Of a stretch of DNA of 64,000 nucleotides, positions 17,061-24,945 are shown piece after piece; the stretch's first letter is position 1, and every line of letters starts with the position of its first letter. This DNA is from Aliiglaciecola sp. M165 (GTDB lineage: Bacteria; Pseudomonadota; Gammaproteobacteria; Enterobacterales; Alteromonadaceae): positions 420,057 to 484,056 of the forward strand of contig NZ_VKKH01000009.1 in assembly GCF_007197995.1 (NCBI RefSeq). Reading direction: 5' to 3'. The translations under genes and the position numbers were made by a program. The notes below the pieces were generated by a model. The model was not told the origin of the DNA and searched no databases. It was given only the letters and a program-made list of their open reading frames with translations.

Positions 17061-18288
17061 GCCGGTACCTATTCATGCAACGATGGACCAGTTTGCAGTT
17101 GAAAAAAATGACCTCCTAGTTGGCGGTAAAACACTCAATCATATCGAAGACATGCTCGACAAATCGGTGTTTTATGCTTATGACAAAAACATCGTAAAAC
17201 AACAAATTGATTTGTTCCATCAGGCTATTCCTCAAGAAATTAAATTACATTATGCAATAAAGGCAAATCCTTACCCGCCTTTAGTCAATGCAATGCGAGA
17301 CTGGGTCGAAGGCTTTGACGTTGCCTCTCAAAAAGAGATGTTACTAGCAGTGCAATCTGGAATGCCCGTAAACGACATCAGTTTTGCCGGACCAAGCAAA
17401 CAAATCGCAGAAATTCGAGCGGCTATTACTGCCGGTGTCACCCTTCATGTTGAGTCTGAACTGGAGCTTCAGCGAGCCATTGATATTGGTCAGCAAATTG
17501 GTATTTTACCCATAGTCGCTTTTCGAGTTAATCCTGCATTTGAACTCAAAGCCTCTGGAATGAAAATGGGTGGAGGGCCCAAACAATTTGGTATTGATGA
17601 AGAACGATTACTCGAAATTTTGCCAAATCTTGATTATCAGACATTCAGTTTTCGCGGTTTTCATATTTATTGGGGCTCACAAAATCTCAAAGAAGAAGCG
17701 ATCATAGATGCCCACAACAAAACCTTTGACCTCGCAAAACGACTGATCGATGTTGTGCCTGTCAAAACGCTCACTGTGAATATTGGTGGCGGTTTTGGCA
17801 TTCCTTATTTTGCCGGTGAAAAGCGCTTAGATTTAGCCCCCATTGGAGAGAATCTTCAACGGTTATTAAGCGATTATCCGATATTGGCTGAACTTGAATT
17901 GATCATCGAATTGGGGCGTTTTTTAGTCGCCGAAGCAGGCATTTATGCAAGCAGAATCACTGACAAAAAGCAATCTAGAGGACATACCTACTTGATGACC
18001 AATGGTGGGTTACATCATCATTTGTCTAATTCGGGTAATTTTGGACAGGTCATTCGTAAGAACTACCCTGTCGCTATCGGAAACAAAATGGGAATAGAAA
18101 AAGATGCCACTGCAGTAACCGCTGTTGGGCCGCTTTGTACACCTCTAGATACCCTAGCCGATAAAATGCTGTTAACAGATCCTCAAATCGGTGACTGGTT
18201 GGTGGTATTTCAATCTGGTGCCTATGGCCCTACAGCGAGTCCTCAGGATTTTCTAGGCCATCCTCATGTTGTGGAGATCCTGCTGTAA
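17053..18288 (+). CDS. PLP-dependent decarboxylase, exosortase A system-associated
   Basis: 411 residues of the fold-III ornithine/diaminopimelate decarboxylase group. The PLP lysine is in HYAIKANPYP, the His-bearing stretch is FRGFHIYWGSQ, the glycine-rich phosphate loop is VNIGGGFGIPYF, and ELGRFLVAEAG and GPLCTPLD provide the later active-site residues. It should decarboxylate an amino acid, giving an amine. With the preceding ligase and the divergent carrier protein it forms the set typical of exosortase A loci, suggesting synthesis of an amino-acyl or amine group added to the polymer. Overlap of the start with the ligase stop indicates translational coupling. The two hydrolases that commonly follow in other loci are absent. 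Confidence 0.9.
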   Translation: MSKPVPIHATMDQFAVEKNDLLVGGKTLNHIEDMLDKSVFYAYDKNIVKQQIDLFHQAIPQEIKLHYAIKANPYPPLVNAMRDWVEGFDVASQKEMLLAVQSGMPVNDISFAGPSKQIAEIRAAITAGVTLHVESELELQRAIDIGQQIGILPIVAFRVNPAFELKASGMKMGGGPKQFGIDEERLLEILPNLDYQTFSFRGFHIYWGSQNLKEEAIIDAHNKTFDLAKRLIDVVPVKTLTVNIGGGFGIPYFAGEKRLDLAPIGENLQRLLSDYPILAELELIIELGRFLVAEAGIYASRITDKKQSRGHTYLMTNGGLHHHLSNSGNFGQVIRKNYPVAIGNKMGIEKDATAVTAVGPLCTPLDTLADKMLLTDPQIGDWLVVFQSGAYGPTASPQDFLGHPHVVEILL

Positions 18289-18499
18289 GCCGATATATAA
18301 AACTAGCACTTTTGTTGTTTGCCTCGTCAGAGGCATCAACAGCGGCTATTCCCAAGCACTAACATTTAATATCAAGCCCATCAATTAGGAGCCATAAAAC
18401 TCTCGCTGAGTAGTCATGTATTTAGTGGAATTGATACAATCAAACAACATAGAATGTTATGGTCTCCGCATCTTGCATTTAGATTCTTTTTGGAAATTC

Positions 18500-19960
18500 A
18501 TGGATCAGTTTTTTTTCAGGCTTTTAATCATCAACGCAATCCTAGTAATGGCCTCCCCCGTTTACGCAAGTACGCAACTATTTGATAATAGTGCTACCTA
18601 TTACTATGCAAGCTCACAGGCGCAGGTTTTTTGGCCCACAGGTCAATACAAAACGTTGGCTAAGCAAAACGCAAAAAGAATTGCCACGTTTGATGTTGCA
18701 GATATCGACAAGGAACGCGCCATTTATATCCCACTTGAATCCATTTTAATCAATAATGAAATTATTTTACTGATAGAAGGGGCGACAGGAGACAAAGGCG
18801 TTGCAGACTTTTTAAGCAAGGAAAAAAATGCCTACAAAGCGCCACAATTGACTTACGAATATGAGACAAACAAACGTCTTTTGGTCGCTCAGATAGATAC
18901 CTATATTGTCAATAAAGGGCGCAAACCGCTTTCATCGAAACCTTTTATAAAAGCCGGTCGGGGCAATATTTCATTACTGAGATTTGTCTTTCCCGCCAGT
19001 GTGGAGCTCGCAAAAGTAAAGAACCTCAGACTAATGCTCACGACAACAAATCGTCAGTATGGAAAATCGAAGTTAGAAATTGCGCAAATTAATTACACGC
19101 AAAAGCCAATTGAAATAGAACAGGATGGCCTAGCCAGTGGTTATATCTTAGATAAAGGCATCAACGAACATCCGAGCGTTTACCATTTTGACGATTTTGA
19201 TCAACACGGGTGGCTTAGCAAGGTCAAAACGTCAGTGGGACTAACCGAGCCTGTTTGGCAAAATACGGGCGAGTTAATTTATGTCGAACACAGCAAAATA
19301 GGACATTTTAGTGGACAACAAGGTAAATCTGTCAAAATGCCATTTCGCACCAGTAAAAACCTGGCAGGAAACCTAGACTACTATTTTGCAAGCCAAACCG
19401 GCGGCGAGCCGGAAGAAGCGTACTTCAGATATTATTCTTTATTAGGGTCAGGGGCGTACGCCAGTGGCGGTGGAAAGCTGCCAGGTTTTGGTGGAACATA
19501 CAACAAAGCGGGTTGGGGTGGACGAGCCAATAACGGCAAGAACGGCTGGTCGGCCAGGGGCGCGTTTTTTCAAACTGTCGGCTCGAAAAATCAAACCTGG
19601 GGCGGTCGTATGCCAATAGGTAGTTATATTTATGAAGTTGATACGAAAAATAAATATGGCAAATCAATCCCCTGGGGACACGAACTTTCTACTCAACAAC
19701 CAGGTCGCTGGTACGCGATTGAACAATATCTAAAACTCAATACTCCAGGTCAAAAGGACGGGGTATTGACCGTATGGATCGATGGGAAAAGAATTTACAA
19801 TCGCAACAACATGCATTTTCGCGATACTGACCAATTGAAAATAGAAAAAGTTTGGCTCAATTATTATTTTGGTGGCGTTGCTAAACCAAATAAAAACTTC
19901 GACATGTTTATCGACAATATTGTCATAGCATCTGAGTATATTGGCCCAGCGAGAAAGTAA
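18500..19960 (+). CDS. Secreted polysaccharide lyase, family-14-like
   Basis: About 486 residues from the ATG at 18500, which starts a clear Sec signal peptide (FFRLLIINAILVMASPVYAS). An upstream in-frame ATG at 18416 would bury it. The N-terminal ~200 residues are a beta-rich region without assignment. The C-terminal ~230 residues have the layout of PL14-type glucuronan/alginate lyase domains: GGKLPGFGG, WGGRANNGKNGWSARGAF, QPGRWYAIEQYLKLNTPG, DGVLTVWIDGKRIYN and a final FIDNIVIA. Such lyases cut uronate-containing polysaccharides by beta-elimination. In an EPS locus with uronic-acid dehydrogenases, it likely trims or releases the self-made polymer. The family call is by eye. Confidence 0.7.
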   Translation: MDQFFFRLLIINAILVMASPVYASTQLFDNSATYYYASSQAQVFWPTGQYKTLAKQNAKRIATFDVADIDKERAIYIPLESILINNEIILLIEGATGDKGVADFLSKEKNAYKAPQLTYEYETNKRLLVAQIDTYIVNKGRKPLSSKPFIKAGRGNISLLRFVFPASVELAKVKNLRLMLTTTNRQYGKSKLEIAQINYTQKPIEIEQDGLASGYILDKGINEHPSVYHFDDFDQHGWLSKVKTSVGLTEPVWQNTGELIYVEHSKIGHFSGQQGKSVKMPFRTSKNLAGNLDYYFASQTGGEPEEAYFRYYSLLGSGAYASGGGKLPGFGGTYNKAGWGGRANNGKNGWSARGAFFQTVGSKNQTWGGRMPIGSYIYEVDTKNKYGKSIPWGHELSTQQPGRWYAIEQYLKLNTPGQKDGVLTVWIDGKRIYNRNNMHFRDTDQLKIEKVWLNYYFGGVAKPNKNFDMFIDNIVIASEYIGPARK

Positions 19961-20145
19961 ATGGGCGTAATCAAGGCGAGAATTATGTTGTCTCGCTGCT
20001 CTAAACGCATAATGAGCGAAGCAGAGAGGCGGATAAATAGCGGTGCTCACAGGCATTGCTTATTCAAGGTTGGGGTTAACTACATTTATCTAATAAACAG
20101 CAGATCGTGTCGAATCAGCGTGGTAAGAGCGCACAGTGGGTTAAC

Positions 20146-21369
20146 TCAGAAATAGTATTCTAAGCTCAGCTCTACAAAATCATCGCGTCTGAATTGATAA
20201 ACAGGTTCCATCGGCTCATCACTGGAAAACAACCAGGCATCAAAACTCCATTTCCAATTATCGTTAATTCGACTAGAGGCTTCGATAAACCCTGCACGAC
20301 TTGATGATTCATCTAGATCTTGAATTACGCCAAACAAAATCTCTGTGCCATCGACATCGTTAAACACAATACGAGAACCTAGCATGAGATCATTTTGCGA
20401 CGGCACTAACAACAGATTGTCACGGTCATCAAACTGATATTCCACCAGCCACCCCAAATCAAAACTACTGTTAAAAACGCCTACGTTCGTATATTCGAAA
20501 CCACCCACCGCTGCGGTATAGTCTTCAACGGAAGTGCGTCTTGAAATCCCTTCAAATTTAAACAACCATGCGCCTTTCACCGCGAGTATATCAACACCAA
20601 CCTGTTTAAGCTGCGGGTAAAAGGGTTGCAACACAGCAGATTCTTCTTCTATCAGTGGCGTTAAAATAGGCTCTCTTGACGTGCCATCGAAGTAGGATAC
20701 TCCCACTTCCCAGTCGCCAAAATAGTGATTCCAACGAACGGCCCAATCGATATTTTTTTCTTCGTCACTCGACTCATAAATCGGCCGGTCGGTATCAATA
20801 TCGAGTTCAAACCGTGGTCGCCCTTCAAGACCCGCGAAGGTTCTCTCTCGAAAATAAGGCATGAAGAAAAACGATGTAGTCCCCCAATCTCTGATTAGAT
20901 TCAGGTTGACCATAGGTTGCCCTAACTTGTCTTCTCCATCAATCGCTTCAATATTGTCTGTCTGATTAATGATATCAACTAAGTGCAGTGATTCAGTTTG
21001 ACCCCAAAAGACTTTACCGATGCCCGTTCGCAACTCCCAATCATCGCCGACATGCAACCATATGAGTTCTCGAATATCACCGTGAGACCGATCTGAATCA
21101 TTTTGGTCCTGACGGTAGAAAGGTTTAAACAGAATACTGTCATTGCCATCATTAAACTCAGTATAAATCTCGACCTGCGCAAAAACTGAAACATTAGCTC
21201 TTTCTTGCTCCGGGTATAGAGCGTCTTGCAAAAAGTAACGTTGTTCGATAGCTGCAGTTCCGCTTACGTCAACTTCCCTGGCATTTAACGCGCTGGGCAC
21301 TAAGCACATAGTAGCCAGTGCTATAAATGCACCACATTTATCTCGCCCTTTTGAGACTATTTTTGTCAA
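20146..21369 (-). CDS. Outer-membrane beta-barrel protein of the RND/LolA-like operon
   Basis: 407 residues with a signal peptide (CGAFIALATMCLVPSALNA), alternating aromatic/hydrophobic strands through the whole mature part, and a C-terminal phenylalanine (LSLEYYF) as the Bam complex prefers. Phrases such as GTGIGKVFWGQTESLHLVD and SSFDLGWLVEYQFDDRDN recall DUF1302-like barrels, a family often placed next to LolA-like and MMPL/RND genes. The start is TTG at 21369, supported by an AGAGGA ribosome-binding site eight bases upstream; no in-frame ATG would keep the signal peptide. It overlaps the LolA-like gene by 32 bases. It probably forms the outer-membrane part of the export system encoded by the operon. 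Confidence 0.75.
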   Translation of the reverse strand: MTKIVSKGRDKCGAFIALATMCLVPSALNAREVDVSGTAAIEQRYFLQDALYPEQERANVSVFAQVEIYTEFNDGNDSILFKPFYRQDQNDSDRSHGDIRELIWLHVGDDWELRTGIGKVFWGQTESLHLVDIINQTDNIEAIDGEDKLGQPMVNLNLIRDWGTTSFFFMPYFRERTFAGLEGRPRFELDIDTDRPIYESSDEEKNIDWAVRWNHYFGDWEVGVSYFDGTSREPILTPLIEEESAVLQPFYPQLKQVGVDILAVKGAWLFKFEGISRRTSVEDYTAAVGGFEYTNVGVFNSSFDLGWLVEYQFDDRDNLLLVPSQNDLMLGSRIVFNDVDGTEILFGVIQDLDESSSRAGFIEASSRINDNWKWSFDAWLFSSDEPMEPVYQFRRDDFVELSLEYYF

Positions 21370-22147
21370 AGTCGCCGTCCTCTAATCCGGTCTTGAATTC
21401 TATTGAATGAGTGATCAGCTCTGTGCTTTTACCGTTTTGTTCGTTAAACATTTCTGCCCGAAGTGAACGCCAGTATTTGCCCAAATAGAGCTTGTACTCA
21501 CTGAACTCCAAGACTTTTAACAAACTGTTTTTTCTGTCATAAAACTCAATTTTATATGGAATGTAACGCTCTTTATCAATCCATACTTTTTGTCGAGTGT
21601 AACCAGAAAACTCATCCGCTGGGTATTGCTCGACAATATACATGTCTCTGTCACGAAAAACATCATCACCAACATATTGAAACGCAAATTTTTCGATTTC
21701 AAATGTAGTCATATCCTCATAAGCGAACTCGCTGCCCATGAAAGGGCCTGATTTGTTTCGTGAAGAAATGCGTTTAACACGCTTTAAAGCAGGTAAGAAA
21801 ATCCACTGCTCATCTGGCACCTTAGCATGAGAAAAGTTCAGAAACGCCGTGCCTTTTACATCTCGAGGCTCATCAAAAATAGTCAACGTTTTGTCTCCAT
21901 CATCTAGAATTTCAAGAGCCTTGGTGCGCATTTTCCGTTCTGATTGTTGCCCCTGAGAATTACGCAGTACCATAGTCATATCGGCCACAGTGTCTTGCCA
22001 ACCAACATCCCGTTGCTTTCTTTCAATAGCGATATCTAATCCACGTTGTCCAGAGTCCTGTGCCTGGACGGCAAAGCTGACAAAAATCAGCGTTAAGAGC
22101 GTTGCCAGACCACTAGTTAGCGGGAGAAGTGCTTTGCTTGAGCTCAT
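21338..22147 (-). CDS. LolA-like outer-membrane lipoprotein-sorting protein
   Basis: About 269 residues from the ATG at 22147, which has an AGGA ribosome-binding site eight bases upstream; ATGs earlier in frame are less well placed. A signal peptide (LATLLTLIFVSFAVQAQ) directs it to the periplasm. The mature part carries LolA/LppX-like marks: DMTMVLRNSQGQQSERKMR, ARVPD-like KVPDEQWIFLPALKRVKRI, GSEFAYEDM and QKVWIDKERYIPYKIEFYD. This family binds lipids or lipid-linked ligands in a half-barrel. It sits between an RND-type exporter and an outer-membrane barrel in overlapping reading frames, so it likely ferries a hydrophobic ligand from the first to the second. The ligand is unknown. Confidence 0.85.
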   Translation of the reverse strand: MSSSKALLPLTSGLATLLTLIFVSFAVQAQDSGQRGLDIAIERKQRDVGWQDTVADMTMVLRNSQGQQSERKMRTKALEILDDGDKTLTIFDEPRDVKGTAFLNFSHAKVPDEQWIFLPALKRVKRISSRNKSGPFMGSEFAYEDMTTFEIEKFAFQYVGDDVFRDRDMYIVEQYPADEFSGYTRQKVWIDKERYIPYKIEFYDRKNSLLKVLEFSEYKLYLGKYWRSLRAEMFNEQNGKSTELITHSIEFKTGLEDGDFDKNSLKRAR

Positions 22148-24443
22148 GATGTGGATCCTCATTTGGTTCTTGCTTGTCAAAAATTAAAAGGAAAGCTGGT
22201 AAGAAGAGAAAATCGACTGCCAAAGCGACAACAATAATAATTCCAGTCAGTAACCCCATGTCAGAGTTTAGTGCAAAGTTAGACAAGGTGAGAACTGCAA
22301 ACCCCAAAGTTAGCACCACTGTGGTTATCCAAAGTGCTCTACCAACGCTTCCAAACGCGTATCGAACGGCGTCTTGAGTCATTTTACCTTGTAATCGAGC
22401 ATGTTGATACTTACTCAAAAAATGCACCGTATCATCAACAATTATTCCCAATGCCATACTTAATACCACGGACAATCCCATGTTTATTTCTCCGGAGTAA
22501 AGACCCCAGATCCCAAAACCGATACCCGCAGGTAATAAATTGGGGATCAAACTCACCGCGCCCATTTTCCAGGAACGAAGTGCCAGCACTAAAATCACGC
22601 TGATTAAAACCAGTGCTAACACTGTCCCGCGCAGCAGGCTATTCATATTGGCTTCGCCAATATGAGCAAACATCAAATTTTGACTACCTGCAGTAAGGGT
22701 GAGTTCTGGGGCATTATCTTGCATCCATTGATATGCGCGATCTTCAAATGCGGTAACTTCTTTGCTGCCCAAATTTTGAATAGTCGCAGTAATTCGCGTA
22801 CCAGATTTGTCTATGTTGAGCTGATTATTTAAATCCAAGTTGTAAGGCAGAGACATCTCGTACAGAAGTAAAAATTGAGCAGCGAGTTCCTGATTGTCGG
22901 GAAGTCTATAGTAGCTAGGGTCGTCACCATGCATATTCTTATTCAAACGCAGAAATGTATCGGTCAAACTCGACACATGGTCAACCTCAGGTTGCTCTTT
23001 CAACCAACCACTAAAGTTGTGGATCTTAGTCAGTACCTGCGGATTATTGATCCCGGATTCGACATCGGTGAAAATCGCAAAATCAACACTCGACATGCCA
23101 CCCAAGGTCTCGTTTTGAAAATCAGCGGCCTGTTTAAACTCTGCTGTTTCATCAAAATATTCAACTGGAATATCATTAATTTTATTTAGCAACGAAGCAC
23201 TAACTGCAGCAATGGCAAGCAGCAATGAAAATGGCAGGATTTTTTTATGATGGGCAATAACCCACTCGCCTAGTTGCACAAACCGATCGTTATTCGCATC
23301 TTGAACTGCAGGAGCTTTGATCGGTAGAAGGGTCAACAAAGACGGTAAAAAAGTAATAGACAAAATACAGGCGATCATCACACCAATAGCAGTAAGTGTG
23401 CCCAAATCGGCCAAAGCAGGTACATTGGAAAAATTAAGGGTGATAAAACCAATTGACGTTGTTGCGCTGGTAATAAAAATGGGTTTCACATTAAGCAACA
23501 TACTGGTTTCAATCGCTTTTAATTTGGTTTCACCTTTTTTCAATTCATATAACATTGACGCGATTACATGGACACAGTCGGCTACAGCAAGTGTCATAAC
23601 TAACGTTGGAACATTGACTGTGGCCGTAGTCAATGCAAACCCTAGCCATCCAGCAATCCCCATAGTTGCAGTAATAGAAGTAATTACCACAAGTAGCGTT
23701 GAAACCGTCCCTAAAAACGAACGCAATAAAATCCACAAAACAATTATTATGACCAAAAACATACCAGGTACCAGAGTCGCTGCATCATTCTTCGCTTCTG
23801 ACTCAAACGCCGCATTCATAAACACGATGCCAGTGTGATAAAACACATGATCTGGGTACTGGGTTTCGTATCTCTCGGTTAAATTTCTGATGAAATTAAC
23901 AATTTTTGCGCTGGCTTCGGTCTTGTCACCATCGGGCAAATTAACAGTAATTGAAATTAACGTGACTTTACCCAAAGGATCGACGAATCGATTGAGTAAA
24001 TTAGGCTCCTGCAACGAAACTTCTTTGACACGTTCAACAACACTTTCGTCAATGTTGGTTGCATCGAGAATTAATGTCTCAACAATCATGTCATCTTCTT
24101 CTGACCAGGTATGTTGAAAATTTGCAATTGAGTCAATGCGACTTGATAGTGGCGCCTGCCAAGCCTGCTCAGTTAAATCTGCTACCAATTTTAATGTTCT
24201 AGGATTAAAAACGTTTCCCTGCTTCGGGGCGACAAGAATATTGGCGGCTTCATTTTTACTGAACACTGCCTGCATATTTTCGAATGCTAGTCTTTGCGGA
24301 TTATCCTCTTCAAAGTACACCTTATAGTCGCCATTGAAGGCAAGATGTTTAGCACCTATTGCAGCGAGAACAACAAAACACAATGACAAAAATATACTTA
24401 ACCAAGGTTTGTATAGAATAGTGTTCAGCCAAATATGCTTCAT
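22113..24443 (-). CDS. RND/MMPL-family exporter
   Basis: About 776 residues from the ATG at 24443, which has GGAG six bases upstream; a TTG four codons earlier is less likely. The layout is that of MMPL/HAE3-type RND proteins: one N-terminal membrane helix (IFLSLCFVVLAAIGA), a periplasmic domain, five helices with TLVMTLAVADCVHVIASMLYE, then a second periplasmic domain and a second helix bundle with GLSVVLSMALGIIVDDTVHFL. The acidic residues in these helices fit proton coupling. At ~780 residues it is smaller than AcrB-type pumps and matches the lipid/hopanoid exporter group. It is the first gene of an operon with the LolA-like protein (35-base overlap) and the barrel protein. Confidence 0.9.
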   Translation of the reverse strand: MKHIWLNTILYKPWLSIFLSLCFVVLAAIGAKHLAFNGDYKVYFEEDNPQRLAFENMQAVFSKNEAANILVAPKQGNVFNPRTLKLVADLTEQAWQAPLSSRIDSIANFQHTWSEEDDMIVETLILDATNIDESVVERVKEVSLQEPNLLNRFVDPLGKVTLISITVNLPDGDKTEASAKIVNFIRNLTERYETQYPDHVFYHTGIVFMNAAFESEAKNDAATLVPGMFLVIIIVLWILLRSFLGTVSTLLVVITSITATMGIAGWLGFALTTATVNVPTLVMTLAVADCVHVIASMLYELKKGETKLKAIETSMLLNVKPIFITSATTSIGFITLNFSNVPALADLGTLTAIGVMIACILSITFLPSLLTLLPIKAPAVQDANNDRFVQLGEWVIAHHKKILPFSLLLAIAAVSASLLNKINDIPVEYFDETAEFKQAADFQNETLGGMSSVDFAIFTDVESGINNPQVLTKIHNFSGWLKEQPEVDHVSSLTDTFLRLNKNMHGDDPSYYRLPDNQELAAQFLLLYEMSLPYNLDLNNQLNIDKSGTRITATIQNLGSKEVTAFEDRAYQWMQDNAPELTLTAGSQNLMFAHIGEANMNSLLRGTVLALVLISVILVLALRSWKMGAVSLIPNLLPAGIGFGIWGLYSGEINMGLSVVLSMALGIIVDDTVHFLSKYQHARLQGKMTQDAVRYAFGSVGRALWITTVVLTLGFAVLTLSNFALNSDMGLLTGIIIVVALAVDFLFLPAFLLIFDKQEPNEDPHHELKQSTSPAN

Positions 24444-24945
24444 TGCGCTCTCCAAGTTGTGAACATCAAAGCGTCACTGTTTAACCGATTTTTTTTCAAT
24501 GTGAAGATTCTCTCTATTTCGAAGCCATGTACTTTAACTTGAATTGTCACTAACTAGTGTTTTTCATCTCATGATGTTAGCAAAAGCGTGGATAGATGAA
24601 AAAACAATACGGATTACCAATACTCAAACCAAGTCTAGTTGGCCTCAATTATAGTTAGTCATTGGGGCATGTTTACCTTTATGGTAGACACGCCCTTATC
24701 AAATACAACGGCACTGACGGTGATTTTTTCGCAATTTATGCCGTAAAACCAGAATTTTCGATTATTTTTTGAGCGATCAGTATACCCCAAGCAACTTAAT
24801 ATCTCATTGTTTTAAATGATAAAAATTAACAACTTATCAGAATTTATACATACATATTCTTAACAATACCATCGGATTACTTTGATCTTTATTAAAAAGA
24901 AGGTAGTATAAATAGCAACTGGTCAGATGAGCGGATGTGTTAATT
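24444..24945. other. Divergent intergenic region between the RND operon and fadE-like gene
   Basis: About 500 bases with no supported gene. It holds a stable imperfect hairpin at 24665-24695 (13 base pairs with one wobble and one mismatch, loop of five) with no T-run on either side. A TATAAA box at about 24909-24914 precedes the dehydrogenase with a TTGATC-like element 19 bases further upstream. Promoters for both divergent units must lie here. Confidence 0.5.

Noticed and set aside
19961..20155. 64-codon frame after the lyase gene
   Set aside because: No ribosome-binding site, composition unlike neighbours, and it runs into the end of the convergent barrel gene.
23317..23838. 173-codon plus-strand frame inside the RND gene
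   Set aside because: It is antisense to a clear membrane-protein gene, whose codon pattern produces long open frames on the other strand.
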